NCBI GenBank assembly: GCA_965243605.1 | Contig: CBDEVQ010000096.1 | Span: 37,574-101,573 of the forward strand | Origin: JBMYYR01 sp965243605 | GTDB taxonomy: Bacteria; Bacteroidota; Bacteroidia; Flavobacteriales; CAJXXR01 | Reading direction: 5' to 3' | DNA: 64,000 bases | In this document: positions 35,593-46,833 of the stretch, piece after piece | Position numbering within the stretch: the first letter of the stretch is position 1 | Layout: every line of letters begins with the position of its first letter | Notes under the pieces: generated by a model | What the model was told of the DNA's origin: nothing | What the model saw: only the letters and a program-made list of their open reading frames with translations | Database searches by the model: none | Position numbers and translations under genes: made by a program

Positions 35593-38475
35593 TTATACAG
35601 TATGTTTACGGTGTTTTTCTATTTCTTCTTTTAAGTATGTTGCTGTAAGTCCTTCTGTTTCCATAATTTCATATGGTGTACCTTCGGCCATAATTTCACC
35701 ACCTCTTAAACCTCCTTCTGGTCCAAGATCTATAATGTGATCTGCGTTTTTAATAACATCTAAATTATGTTCAATAACAACAACGGTATTTCCTTTATCG
35801 ACTATTTTATTTAAAACTTCCATTAATACGTGCACATCTTGAAAATGCAGTCCAGTAGTAGGTTCATCTAAAATAAATAGTGTATTTCCAGTATCTCTTT
35901 TTGAAAGCTCCGAGGCCAATTTAACACGTTGTGCTTCTCCACCAGATAACGTTGTTGATGCTTGTCCTAAATGAATATACCCTAAACCTACATCTACTAA
36001 GGTTTGTAATTGGCGATTAATAGCAGGAATAGGTTCAAAGAATTTTGAAGCTTCAGAAATACTCATTTCTAATACGTCAGAGATAGATTTACCTTTATAT
36101 CTAACTTCTATTGTTTCTTTATTAAAACGTTTTCCTTTACAAGTTTCACCACGGTACATAAACATCAGGTAGGAAATTCATTTCAATTAATTTTTTTCCA
36201 CCACCTTGGCAATCTTCACAACGTCCGCCTTTTACATTAAAAGAGAATCGACCAAGTTTATACCCTCTAATTTTGGCTTCTGGTACATCAGCAAATAATT
36301 TACGAATGTTTGTCCAAACACCAGTATAAGTAGCTGGATTTGAACGTGGAGTTCTACCTATAGGACTTTGGTCAATTTCTACAACCTTATCAATATTATC
36401 TATCCCTTCTAAATCTTTATAAGGCATAGGTTTTTTTACAGCTCTAAAGAAGTAGGTGTTTAGTATAGGATAAAGCGTTTCGTTAATAAGGGTAGATTTA
36501 CCACTTCCGGAAACTCCTGTTATGGTTATTAGTTTTCCTAAAGGTAAATTTAAATCTACATTCTTAAGATTGTTACCGGTAGCCCCAGTTAACTTTAAGA
36601 ACTTACCATTCCCAGATCTACAAATAGATAAGGGTGTACTCTTTTCGTAAGATAAATATGAACCAGTAGATGGAGATTGTGCTGTAATTTCGGCATAAGA
36701 ACCTTGAGCAATAATATCACCTCCATTTTTACCAGCACCAGGACCCATATCAATAATAAAATCGGCCTCTTCCATTATTTCACGGTCATGTTCTACAACC
36801 AAGACCGAATTACCAATATCTCTTAAAGCTTTTAAAGAATTAATTAATCTGGTATTGTCACGTTGATGCAGACCAATACTAGGTTCATCTAATATATACA
36901 AAACACCTTCTAGTTGAGATCCAATTTGAGTGGCTAAAACGTATACGTTGCGATTCTCCACCAGATAATGATCTAACTTTTCGGTTTAGTGATAAATAGT
37001 CTAATCCTACATTTAATAAAAAGTCGATACGTTTTTTAAGCTCAATTAAAATTTGCTCTCCAATTAATTGATTCTTTTCGGATAGGGTTGTATTAAGATT
37101 TTCTATATATGTTTTTAAAGTGAAGATATCTAGGTTTGCAACTTCGGCAATGTTTAAATCTCCAATTTTAAAAAATCTAAATTCTTTTTTTAATCGATCT
37201 CCTTCACAAACATTACATGGGATTACAGATATATAATCCGATGCTTCTCGTTTTATTTTTTGAGAATCACTCTGTTCATATTGCTCTTGAATATAATTGG
37301 CAAATCCACCAAAATCCACTTTTATTTCGTGCTTAACACCTACACTTTCCTTAAAATAGGTAACAGAACCTTTATATCCGTATAAAAGGGCATCTTGTCC
37401 TTCTTTAGATATTTTAGACCAAGGCGTTGTGTCTTTAATCCCAAACTTTACAGAGATACCTAAGATTTGTTGAGCCAACCACGTGCTTTTCTTATCCTTC
37501 ATGGTTGCAATGGCACCACCCTTTAAAGTAGCATTAGGATTTGGAACTATTTTGGTTTTTATCTGCAACAGCGCGTTCTCCTAAACCTTTACAAGTTGGA
37601 CAAGCACCTTTAGGTGAGTTAAATGAGAAATTATTTGGTTCAGGATTTGGATAAGCAATTCCTGTAGATGGACACATTAAATTCCTACTGAAATATGCAT
37701 AAGTATCTTTATCATAATCATAAATCCTTATTACATTATCTCCATGTTTCATGGCCAATTCTAAAGACGTTTTTAAACGTTCTTCTTTACCAGCATCAAT
37801 TTTCATTCGATCAATTACAATATCAATATCGTGATTTTTATAACGATCTAATTTCATTCCGTATTGAACTTCGACCATTTCACCATCAATATTGGCAAAT
37901 ACAAATCCTTTTTTACGGATTTGATCTAAAAGTTCTCTATAATGTCCTTTTCTATTTTTAACAACAGGTGCTAATAATGCTATTTTTTTTCCTATAAAAC
38001 GATCCGAAATCTGTTTAATAATTTCTTCGTCAGAAAAACTAACCATTTTTTCACCCGTATTGTAAGAATATGCTTCTCCAATACGAGAGTAAAGTAGTCT
38101 TAAGAAATCGTAAATTTCGGTAATGGTACCAACTGTAGATCTCGGATTTTTATTTGTTGATTTTTGTTCAATAGAAATTACTGGACTTAACCCGGTGATT
38201 TTATCCACTTTTGGGCGCTCCATATTTCCTAAGAAATTTTTTAGGTAAGAAGAGAATGTTTCAATGTAACGTCGTTGCCCTTCGGCATAAATGGTGTCAA
38301 ACGCTAAAGACGATTTACCACTACCACTTAATCCTGTTATAACAACAAGTTTATCCATAGGAATTTGAACATCAATATTTTTAAGATTGTGTTCTTGGGC
38401 CCCTAATACTTCTAAAATTTGTTCTTTCTGTTCCAATTTCCCTATGTTTTGTCCTGAAAAAAAATCAAGCTTCAA
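35593..38475 (-). pseudogene. uvrA: Excinuclease ABC subunit A, broken by three +1 frameshifts
   Basis: DNA-damage recognition ATPase of nucleotide excision repair. Four consecutive pieces cover a full protein of about 945-960 aa: Walker A sites GLSGSGKSSLAFDT and GVSGSGKSTLINET, signatures LSGGESQRI and LSGGEAQRV, Walker B LYILDEPSIGLH and LFILDEPTTGLH, zinc module CEDCQGGG ... CKGKRFN. Breaks: extra A in the A-run near 37555 (should read ADKTKIVPNP), extra T near 36943 (RIRLATQIG), extra G near 36154 (VYVPCETCKGK). Each is repaired by removing one base. The initial codon is TTG at 38475, with a possible later TTG start near 38436. Confidence 0.9.
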
Positions 38476-38612
38476 ATATAGTGGAAATTATGCGGATTTG
38501 AAATAAGAAATTGCAAGGATATTAACTATAAAATTTAGGAAGTTGTTCTAATTTAAATAAGCTTAATCCTAAAATGATTCTTTGGTAACATTATATCTTT
38601 TATTTTTACCGA

Positions 38613-38840
38613 ATGAATGAAAAAAGAGAACAACAACCAAACAACCCCCTACATGGTGTTAAGTTAGCCGAAATTATAGATTATTTAGTTGGGCTTTATG
38701 GATGGGAGGAGCTTGGAGAACGAATTAAAATTAATTGTTTTAGAAGTAATCCTACCGTAAAATCTAGTCTTAAATTTTTACGACGTACACCTTGGGCAAG
38801 AGAAAAGGTTGAAGCTTTATATTTAAAATCGATTAAGTAA
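38613..38840 (+). CDS. VF530-family DNA-binding protein (DUF2132)
   Basis: 75 aa. NPLHGVKLAEIIDYLVGLYG, then WEELGERIKINCF and SLKFLRRTPWAREKVEALYL match the VF530 double-stranded-DNA-binding fold. Monocistronic, biological role unknown. Confidence 0.88.
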   Translation: MNEKREQQPNNPLHGVKLAEIIDYLVGLYGWEELGERIKINCFRSNPTVKSSLKFLRRTPWAREKVEALYLKSIK

Positions 38841-39124
38841 TATATTACCACATTGTGTTTGGGAAACCTATTTTTAGATTCGAAAATAAAAATTGATTCT
38901 ATTAGTACAAGTATGTCCTCAAATACAGACGTGTTTTATAGAGTGAATTTGTAAGTAGATAACCCTTAGGTATTAACTGTAACAATACACTGGCTAGTCA
39001 TTTTTGAATTAGTTGGTATATAAGATGATAAATGTAAAAAATATTGATATTAACGGTGTTATTTATTAAAGTCTGATGGTTTTTTTAGTATATTACGACG
39101 TATTTATAAAAAAAATATTACGAT

Positions 39125-40222
39125 ATGCTTTTAACAACAAATAATATTACCGAGTTAGCATCGGGTATTAAAGACCATGTTGGAAACAATACGGCCTTAA
39201 TATCGGTTGGAGAACATACAGAAATTAAAATAGAAGAACTTATAGAGGCTTTAAACGGCATAGATGTAAGTTTTATTGGTGGGATTTTCCCCAAGGTCAT
39301 TTTTAATGATGTTGTCTATGAAAAAGGTATAGTTGTTAATACATTGCACAATGTTGTACATATGTCTACTGTACGTAATATTAGTACAAAAGATTATTCT
39401 ATATCTCCTTTAGAATTTGACCAAAATAAAAAGTATAGTCTTATTACGTATGTAGATGGATTAACCTCTAATATTTCAAGTTATTTAGGAACACTATATG
39501 AGAATTATGGGATGAAAACAAATTACTTTGGAGGAGGTACTGGTAGTTTATCTTTAGTTCAAAAAGAATGTGTGTTTTCTAAGGACGGATTCTTTATGGA
39601 TGCAGCAATTTTTTGTGTAATGGAATCTCCGTCTAGTATTGGAGTAAAACATGGATGGAAAAAGTTAGAAGGACCTTATATTGTAACAAAAGCAACAGGA
39701 AAAACCATTGAAGAAATTAATTGGGAAAAGCCTTACGATATTTATAAAAGTATTGTTGAAGCTGATGCCAATGTTGAATTTACAGATGATAATTTCCTTG
39801 ATATTGCAAAAGGATATCCAATTGGAGTAATTAGACAAGGGTTTGATTATGTAATTAGAGATCCTTTAACTGTAGGTGAAAATGGTGAACTTGTTTGTAT
39901 TGGTGATATTGAAGAAAATACACTAATTGATGTGATGAAAGGAGATACAACCTCTTTAATTACCTCCGCTAAAGATGCAGCAGAAGAATGTTTAATTAAA
40001 GCAGAAAACCCTGGTACAGCTATAATTATTGACTGTATTACACGTGGATTACACCTTGGAGATGAGTATATTCACGAATTAGAGAATGTTTCTCAGACCA
40101 TTAAAAAAGATCATCCAAATGTATCTGTTGGAGGTGCATTAACGTTAGGTGAAATTTCTTCTTTTGGTAACGGATACATCGAGTTTTATAATAGAACGAT
40201 AGTAGTAGGATTATTTGAATAA
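39125..40222 (+). CDS. FIST-domain sensory protein
   Basis: 365 aa. FIST N domain (residues about 10-200, with NYFGGGTGSLSLVQKECVF) and FIST C domain (residues about 205-345, with YPIGVIRQGFDYVIRDPL, and LGEISSFGNGYIEFYNRT at the end). FIST proteins are soluble ligand sensors tied to signalling proteins. Its TAA is directly followed by the ATG of the histidine kinase, so the two are one signalling unit. Confidence 0.88.
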   Translation: MLLTTNNITELASGIKDHVGNNTALISVGEHTEIKIEELIEALNGIDVSFIGGIFPKVIFNDVVYEKGIVVNTLHNVVHMSTVRNISTKDYSISPLEFDQNKKYSLITYVDGLTSNISSYLGTLYENYGMKTNYFGGGTGSLSLVQKECVFSKDGFFMDAAIFCVMESPSSIGVKHGWKKLEGPYIVTKATGKTIEEINWEKPYDIYKSIVEADANVEFTDDNFLDIAKGYPIGVIRQGFDYVIRDPLTVGENGELVCIGDIEENTLIDVMKGDTTSLITSAKDAAEECLIKAENPGTAIIIDCITRGLHLGDEYIHELENVSQTIKKDHPNVSVGGALTLGEISSFGNGYIEFYNRTIVVGLFE

Positions 40223-41377
40223 ATGAATACAGGAAATCAAATTTTAGATATTCTGAGGCTTTATGAGTACTCAATGAGTATAGGGAAATCCCTTAGCTAT
40301 CACGAAAATTGCGACCAATTTTTGAAGTTATTGTTAAAGCGAAGAGATTTAAACGCTTGTTGGGTATTAAGACAGCATAAAAATCGGTATATCAATGAAT
40401 ATTCTATCCCTCTAGGGAATCAGAGGCAATATTCGTTAAGCCAAGAACTTCTTAAGTTTTTAAACGGTATAGAAGACTATACCCTGTTAGAATATACGAG
40501 CAAATTAAATGAACTTACAACGATAGATATAAATGCAGGATATATTGCAATATATAGGCTGAAGGATCATGGTTTTCTGTTTTTGTATTCTAAGGAAGAT
40601 AATATAAACACGAGAGATTTAAGTAAACTTTTACCTGTAATAGAAAAATTTGCAATTACATTAAAAGCGTGTAGAGCTTATGCAAATCAGAAAACTTTAC
40701 TTTATAGACTAGAGGAAAGAAATACAGAGTTAAATAATTATGCACATGTTGTTTCTCATGATTTAAAGTCGCCTTTAAGAAATATTGATGCGTTGACAAC
40801 ATGGTTAAAAGAAGATCATGGTGATGGTTTGGATAAAGGAGCCACTGAATATATTAATTTAATAAGCGATAACATTTCTAAAATGGAAGACCTTATTAGT
40901 GGTATATTAGAATACTCAACGGTAGGGGTAAAAGATTATAAAACAACACGTATTGATATTAATAGAATCATGAGTGATGTTTTAAACTTTTTATATATTC
41001 CAGAGCATATTACGATTAAAGTTCAAGATGATTTTCCTGAGATTTTAGGAGACACACATCGATTAAAACAATTGTTTCAGAATTTAATAGGGAATGCTAT
41101 TAAATATAACGATAAAGAGCAAGGGCTTATTGAGGTTGGTCATAAAACCTTAGATAATGCTTATGAGTTCTTTGTTAAAGATAATGGTAAAGGAATTGAA
41201 GAAAAGTATTTTAAAAAGATTTTTAATGTTTTTCAGAAATTAGAAAATACCAAAGATTCTTCTGGAATAGGATTATCTATTGTAGAAAAAATTGTTTCGG
41301 CTTACGGAGGTCGTATTTGGTTAACTTCAGAAGTAGGTATTGGAACAACATTTTATTTTACAATTAGTAAAGAGTAA
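40223..41377 (+). CDS. Soluble sensor histidine kinase
   Basis: 384 aa, no membrane segment. N-terminal 150 residues look GAF-like. HisKA has the phospho-acceptor His in VVSHDLKSPLRN near residue 178. HATPase_c has N box LIGNAIKYND, G1 VKDNGKGIEEKYF and G2 DSSGIGLSIVEKI. Presumably takes input from the FIST partner, with no response regulator nearby. Confidence 0.92.
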   Translation: MNTGNQILDILRLYEYSMSIGKSLSYHENCDQFLKLLLKRRDLNACWVLRQHKNRYINEYSIPLGNQRQYSLSQELLKFLNGIEDYTLLEYTSKLNELTTIDINAGYIAIYRLKDHGFLFLYSKEDNINTRDLSKLLPVIEKFAITLKACRAYANQKTLLYRLEERNTELNNYAHVVSHDLKSPLRNIDALTTWLKEDHGDGLDKGATEYINLISDNISKMEDLISGILEYSTVGVKDYKTTRIDINRIMSDVLNFLYIPEHITIKVQDDFPEILGDTHRLKQLFQNLIGNAIKYNDKEQGLIEVGHKTLDNAYEFFVKDNGKGIEEKYFKKIFNVFQKLENTKDSSGIGLSIVEKIVSAYGGRIWLTSEVGIGTTFYFTISKE

Positions 41378-41412
41378 ACATTTTCCAGTTTAAGTTGTAT
41401 TAATTTGAATAT

Positions 41413-41453
41413 TAAAAAAGCACTTTAACCGCATGAGGTTAAAGTGCTTTTTT
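41413..41453 (+). terminator. Terminator of the FIST-kinase operon
   Basis: AAAAAGCACTTTAACC / GGTTAAAGTGCTTTTTT stem with a 6-nt loop. Confidence 0.9.
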
Positions 41454-41516
41454 ATTTATTGTTGTACTTTATGAATAGAATTCCTCTTTTTTTTAAGAGC
41501 ATTCACTTCATAAGAA

Positions 41517-42977
41517 TTATTTATTAGAGTCATTTAATCGCTTAACAAATTGTTCTACAATATCTTTAGAGTGTGTTGCTCTAATTTCTTTATTATTTAA
41601 TCCTTCTAAGTGATTAATATGACGGGTAAATACATGACTCACATATAATGGAGATGAGCTATTGTTAGCATGAGCATTATGGCAACTAAAGCAATTCACT
41701 AAATTTCCAGATGTTTGAGTATGAATTGGCGTTGGAGTTGTACCAAATGCAATCTGTACATATGTTTCCATAGTTATATTGTATTCAGCAACAGAACCTC
41801 TTGCAAAATCTCCAGGTTTAGCGTCTGAGAGGTGATAACCTAATGAATCAATCAATTTTGCTTGAGCTTCATTTCCATTATATCCTTCCGTGTTAATCCA
41901 AATAGATCCATTATAGAAGTAATTATTCCAAACTCCGTTAAGTTGTCCTTTAACACTTTTGTTAATTTCTTTTATGTGATTAAAGTTTTCTTCACCATCT
42001 TGACTTGTTTCCATAAATACTTTTTGGTTAGAAGCATTCTTTTGAACGGGTGTTCCATATTCATATACAGAAAATACATTCGTATAGTTTCCGTTACCAG
42101 AAGTAATGTTAGCAACCGTAGCTGTAACGTTTTTACTAAATAATGGATAATTAACATTGCTTGTTACTTGTGCATCTGTAGTTGCAGTCGCTTTACTCCA
42201 ATCATATTTGGGAGCAAGATTTTCATGTTCAAATGTTGCCCAAACAAACTCAGGGTGATTTTCAACTACACCTACAACATGGATTCCTAAAAGTGCAACA
42301 GATGTTTTTATACCATCTATTACACCTTCTGTAATAAAATAATCATCTTTGTTTTGTAATGCATCGGCATCAATCCAAGAGGCTTTTAATTCTAGAGCTC
42401 CAACAGGGAAAGTGATATCCTTAACCGCTTCTGGATTCTTTTTAGCGATTGGTGCATAGGTTTGCATTGTTTTATAAAACAAATCGTCTAAAAATATAGA
42501 GTAGTATACAGTATGCGAAGGATTGTTTGGAGTCTTTAAAATATCGTTGTAAGTAGTTGAACTACTTGCTTGTGCTGTAGCAGTAAGCTCTATTCCTTGG
42601 TCGGTTGCTGTTCGGTTACCATTTGCATCTACTTGAATAAGTTTATCTAAGAAAAAAGGTTTTCCATTACTCTCATTGGTAAGCCAAAGAAATTTTTGCC
42701 AAGACCACTGGTGAAAATCACAATTGTTGACTTTAGAATTATCAGCAAATACACTGGTAGGTCCTTCGTTAGGAGCAGGTGTTCTTCGCATTCCATCTAT
42801 GGTGTTAAACCATTCAGATGGAGCCAAACATGGTGTGTCTGCTGGTTTAGCATAGTCATCAGTTACGGCTACTTTATCAACTTCTTTATGTTCAGGTTTT
42901 TTTGAACTATTGTCATTTCCACATGCAAAAAGCGAACTTATTGCAATAGAAATTAGTAATTGTTTAGTGGTGTTCAT
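41517..42977 (-). CDS. Lipoprotein with a C-terminal CxxCH haem-binding motif
   Basis: 486 aa from the ATG at 42977; a start at 43079 would add 34 polar residues before the lipoprotein signal (MNTTKQLLISIAISSLFACG). The body has WSWQKFLWLTNESNGKPFF and AFGTTPTPIHTQTSGNLVNC; then CFSCHNAHANNSSS near residue 425 supplies one c-type haem site (CFSCH), with SHVFTRHI after it. I know no activity for this family. Confidence 0.75.
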   Translation of the reverse strand: MNTTKQLLISIAISSLFACGNDNSSKKPEHKEVDKVAVTDDYAKPADTPCLAPSEWFNTIDGMRRTPAPNEGPTSVFADNSKVNNCDFHQWSWQKFLWLTNESNGKPFFLDKLIQVDANGNRTATDQGIELTATAQASSSTTYNDILKTPNNPSHTVYYSIFLDDLFYKTMQTYAPIAKKNPEAVKDITFPVGALELKASWIDADALQNKDDYFITEGVIDGIKTSVALLGIHVVGVVENHPEFVWATFEHENLAPKYDWSKATATTDAQVTSNVNYPLFSKNVTATVANITSGNGNYTNVFSVYEYGTPVQKNASNQKVFMETSQDGEENFNHIKEINKSVKGQLNGVWNNYFYNGSIWINTEGYNGNEAQAKLIDSLGYHLSDAKPGDFARGSVAEYNITMETYVQIAFGTTPTPIHTQTSGNLVNCFSCHNAHANNSSSPLYVSHVFTRHINHLEGLNNKEIRATHSKDIVEQFVKRLNDSNK

Positions 42978-43326
42978 TTTATTAGATTTAGTTGTTTTTG
43001 TTGATTGTATGTGAGTGTTAACATATGTTAATAAACTCTGTAGATACAAATGTAATGGATTGGTTGTAGGTTTTTTCACGTAAAAATACCTGTTTAATAA
43101 GATTGGGTTTTTACTTGATTGTGTAATAAAGGTTAAATGTAATATGAAAATATTAGTCTAATCAAATAGACATTGAATTATTATGAAATTACAGCGTGTT
43201 TTTACCTTTAAAAAAGAGAGCAGACTAATACATATTTGATTTATTTATGAATTCCTGATATTTTATTCAAAAATAATTTCACAAGTAATGGCTATTCTTT
43301 ATTTTTGAAAACAAAAAAATCGCGTC
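42978..43326. other. Divergent intergenic region upstream of fumC
   Basis: No gene. The fumC promoter candidate is at 43300-43307; the rest is AT-rich with nothing recognised. Confidence 0.5.
43300..43307 (+). promoter_or_regulatory. -7 element of fumC
   Basis: TATTTTTG, exact TAnnTTTG match, 19 bp before the ATG. The -33 region is only a weak match (TTTC near 43278). Confidence 0.4.
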
Positions 43327-44724
43327 ATGCAATATAGAATAGAAAAAGATACCATAGGAGAGGTTAAAGTGCCTGCAGATAAGTACTGGGGAGCACAGAC
43401 AGAACGTTCAAGAAACAATTTTAAAATTGGACCTTCAGCTTCTATGCCAATTGAGATTGTACATGCTTTTGCATACTTAAAAAAAGCAGCTGCACATGCA
43501 AATAGTCAATTAGGTGTTTTACCGGAAGACAAAAGAGATTTAATTTCTGCGGCTTGTGATGAAATTATTGCTGGTAAATTAGACGATCAATTTCCATTAG
43601 TAATCTGGCAAACAGGTTCGGGTACACAAAGTAACATGAACGTTAATGAAGTTGTGGCTCACAGAGCACAAGAATTAGCTGGACGTGTTATCGGAGAAGG
43701 AGAAAAAGTTCTTTTACCAAACGACGACGTAAATAAATCTCAATCATCTAACGATACGTTCCCTACAGGAATGCATATCGCTTGTTATAAGATGATTATT
43801 GAAAAAACAATTCCTGGAATTGAAAAATTAAGAAACACATTAGCAAAGAAGTCTGAAGACTTTAAAGATGTTGTTAAAATTGGTCGAACACATTTAATGG
43901 ATGCAACACCATTAACAATTGGTCAAGAATTTTCAGGATATGTATCTCAGTTAGACCACGGATTAAAAGCTTTAAGAAATACTTTTGCACACTTGTCTGA
44001 GTTAGCTTTAGGAGGAACAGCTGTAGGAACTGGATTAAATACACCAGCAGGTTATGATGTATTAGTTGCTGAGAAAATTGCAGAATTTACGGGGCTACCT
44101 TTTATTACTGCCGAAAATAAATTTGAAGCTTTAGCGGCACATGATGCTATTGTAGAAACACATGGTGCATTAAAGCAAATCGCAGTTTCATTAAACAAAA
44201 TTGCTAACGATATTCGTTTAATGGCTTCAGGTCCACGTTCAGGAATTGGTGAATTAATTATCCCAGCGAACGAACCAGGATCTTCAATTATGCCAGGGAA
44301 AGTAAATCCAACACAAGCAGAAGCCATTACTATGGTTTGTGCACAAGTTATGGGTAACGATGTTGCTGTAACCGTTGGTGGAACTCAAGGACATTATGAG
44401 TTAAACGTATTTAAGCCAATGATGGCATACAATTTACTTCAAAGTGCAGAATTAATTGGAGATGCTTGTGTATCTTTTAATGATAATTGTGCAGAAGGAA
44501 TAGAGCCTAATCATTCTAGAATTAATGAATTATTAAACAATTCATTAATGCTTGTTACTGCTTTAAATACTAAAATTGGGTATTATAAAGCTGCTGAAAT
44601 AGCAAATACAGCTCACGAGAATGGAACGACACTAAAAGAAGAAGCAATTCGTTTAGGGTATGTTACAGAAGAACAATATGACGAATGGGTAGTACCTGCA
44701 AATATGACAGGAGCATTAAACTAA
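43327..44724 (+). CDS. fumC: Fumarate hydratase class II
   Basis: 465 aa. Interconverts fumarate and malate in the TCA cycle; iron-independent homotetramer. Substrate-site motifs: GSGTQSNMNVNEV, the KIGRTHLMDATP catalytic His region, and signature GSSIMPGKVNPTQAE, whose Ser is the catalytic base. Full length, monocistronic, good terminator. Confidence 0.97.
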   Translation: MQYRIEKDTIGEVKVPADKYWGAQTERSRNNFKIGPSASMPIEIVHAFAYLKKAAAHANSQLGVLPEDKRDLISAACDEIIAGKLDDQFPLVIWQTGSGTQSNMNVNEVVAHRAQELAGRVIGEGEKVLLPNDDVNKSQSSNDTFPTGMHIACYKMIIEKTIPGIEKLRNTLAKKSEDFKDVVKIGRTHLMDATPLTIGQEFSGYVSQLDHGLKALRNTFAHLSELALGGTAVGTGLNTPAGYDVLVAEKIAEFTGLPFITAENKFEALAAHDAIVETHGALKQIAVSLNKIANDIRLMASGPRSGIGELIIPANEPGSSIMPGKVNPTQAEAITMVCAQVMGNDVAVTVGGTQGHYELNVFKPMMAYNLLQSAELIGDACVSFNDNCAEGIEPNHSRINELLNNSLMLVTALNTKIGYYKAAEIANTAHENGTTLKEEAIRLGYVTEEQYDEWVVPANMTGALN

Positions 44725-44747
44725 ACCTTAGTTTTATTATAAAATTG

Positions 44748-44785
44748 AATAAGAGGTAACTTCTATTAGAAGTTACCTCTTATTT
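44748..44785. terminator. Bidirectional terminator
   Basis: AATAAGAGGTAACTTCT / AGAAGTTACCTCTTATT perfect stem between fumC and the convergent gene. Confidence 0.9.
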
Positions 44786-44794
44786 GTTTATATA

Positions 44795-45427
44795 TTAGGC
44801 TACCAATATCCAGAAATCCAGCTTCATAGACTCTGAGTCGGCTGCATTTAATAATGCATTACAATATGTATTATCTACATAGCCTTGACATATTTCTTTT
44901 GTCTTAGCTAACGTTTTACCAAACGTAACTTCTGAGTAAAGCGTCTCTGAGAGTACCCCAATAAAATGCCCTTGGGTATTTTCTGTTGCATTTAAATACT
45001 GATCCTCAATCTCATTTGAAATTGAAATTAATTCTTGTACAGGCATTGGAGACTGTAAAGAAAAAGTCCCAAATTCTACGCATGTAAAGTGTTCAGGAAT
45101 TTGAAAGTTGTCTTTTTGAATCTGATTGAAATTCATAACTACAGATTCTTGTTCTATAAGACTAAAGAAAGCTTGTGCTTCTGGACTTTCTTGAACACCT
45201 TTAAACATGGCTTGCATGGTTTCCATATTATCAGCAAACAAAACATTTGCATATTCATTATCACGGTTTCTTACTAAACAATGAAATAGTACACCTTCAT
45301 GGTTTGCAAGAAACTTTTGCTCAAATTTAAGGATAGCTTGCAATAGACTATCTTCAGTAACATCTTCCTTTTTTTTAAAAGAAGTAAACTCCATTACACG
45401 CGGGCTTTTCGAAAAATTCTGAATCAT
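44795..45427 (-). CDS. Hypothetical protein, two-repeat alpha+beta
   Basis: 210 aa, cytosolic. Reads as two similar halves (residues about 15-100, with LFHCLVRNRDNEYANVLFAD; and 110-210, with HFIGVLSETLYSEVTFGKT), like a dimeric ferredoxin-like barrel domain in duplicate. A start at Met 12 (45394) is also possible. Divergent from the AraC regulator, which may control it. Confidence 0.6.
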   Translation of the reverse strand: MIQNFSKSPRVMEFTSFKKKEDVTEDSLLQAILKFEQKFLANHEGVLFHCLVRNRDNEYANVLFADNMETMQAMFKGVQESPEAQAFFSLIEQESVVMNFNQIQKDNFQIPEHFTCVEFGTFSLQSPMPVQELISISNEIEDQYLNATENTQGHFIGVLSETLYSEVTFGKTLAKTKEICQGYVDNTYCNALLNAADSESMKLDFWILVA

Positions 45428-45599
45428 TTTATTTTGATATTATCGTTTGTATATGGCGAAATTAAGACGAGCTAATGACACCCTTATGTCAGAGGTATCA
45501 TGTAATTCATGCAGTATAAGCGGTTAATCGACGTATTTTACAACAATGCTTAGTGGTAAAAATGTAATTTTAAGTCTCCCCAATGATAAACCGTGAATT

Positions 45600-46487
45600 A
45601 TGTCTTTAAAATATTATTCAAATATTAATGACTTTTTGGATGCTCTTGGAGCTCCCCAATTAATTCTTGATGGGTTTTATATTGTGAAATTTGAGGATTA
45701 TAATTTTGATATTAATCAAGCTAGAAACGCCTATAAGCATGATTATTTTGAGATATTATTAACATTAAGGTATAATACATATACACCTATTGAAGATAAA
45801 CCCAAGAACGTAATAGATTATAATTTGTCTTTCACATCTCCTGGGCAACACGTTAATTCGGAAGCTTTAAAGATGAAGGATAGAATAAGTTATATGATAT
45901 TATTTAAACCTGAATTTTTGCCATTTGCAACAGGTTTATTTAATTTGTTTGAAACATTCCCATATTTCAACAATTTTATCTTACCCAGTTATCAACTTAC
46001 GGCACAACAAAAAATGCTATTTAAACGATGTTTTCAAGATATTTACGAAGAATATCAATTAGGGGAAATAGCAACCATAGATATTTTAAAATCGTATTTA
46101 ACAGCGTTATTATTTAAGGCCAAAAGAGAACTTCAGTTTAGTACAGGTATTAGTTACTTAAAATCCAGACGTCAAGAAATAACATTTAATTTCGAAAACC
46201 TTATTAAGCAAACCCAGCAAAAACATCAACCCATAAAGTACTACGCAGAACAGTTAAATATTAGTCCAATATATCTTTCTGAGTGTATTAAAAAAGTTTC
46301 GAATAAAACAGCAAAGCATATTATTGATGAGTATTTAGTTCTTGAAGCTAAATCTTTACTTAAGTTAACCTCTAAAACCATTTACGAAATAGCAAACCAA
46401 CTTGGTTTTGATGACGATTCTAATTTTGTGAAATACTTTAAGAAGCAAACAGGTTTAACTCCAAAGCAATACAAAATATACGCTTAA
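45600..46487 (+). CDS. AraC-family transcriptional regulator
   Basis: 295 aa. N-terminal cupin-like ligand domain and C-terminal double HTH: IKYYAEQLNISPIYLSECIK, then KTIYEIANQLGFDDDSNFVK ending in the family tail KQTGLTPKQYK. Divergent from the gene at 44795, sharing a 172-bp intergenic region. Confidence 0.92.
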   Translation: MSLKYYSNINDFLDALGAPQLILDGFYIVKFEDYNFDINQARNAYKHDYFEILLTLRYNTYTPIEDKPKNVIDYNLSFTSPGQHVNSEALKMKDRISYMILFKPEFLPFATGLFNLFETFPYFNNFILPSYQLTAQQKMLFKRCFQDIYEEYQLGEIATIDILKSYLTALLFKAKRELQFSTGISYLKSRRQEITFNFENLIKQTQQKHQPIKYYAEQLNISPIYLSECIKKVSNKTAKHIIDEYLVLEAKSLLKLTSKTIYEIANQLGFDDDSNFVKYFKKQTGLTPKQYKIYA

Positions 46488-46833
46488 TAGTAATGGTTTA
46501 CTTACTGCATTTAATAATAGAATAAGCATTTTATACCTTAATATTCACCATAAAAATCAACGTAATTACCTGTTAATTATGTTTGTTTTGTGGTTAATTG
46601 AATTCATAATAATGGTTTTTGGAGTTAATAATATCAGAATAAAAGCAATTCAAATTGTATAAATCCTTCCCATTTTTTTTACATATGAAACCTTTAAGGT
46701 TCACCTATTATTTAGAAGGGTATACAGTCAATGTGTTGATTACTAAAGGGATTTCGTCTATATAATAGGTTAGGGTTATTAGAGATACTACAAATTGGAA
46801 GGAGTATCTAACATCTAACACATACGGAATGTT
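46488..46833. other. Intergenic region, nothing recognised
   Basis: 346 bp of AT-rich sequence between AraC and the 101-aa gene. No ORF, hairpin or promoter I would stand behind. Confidence 0.5.
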
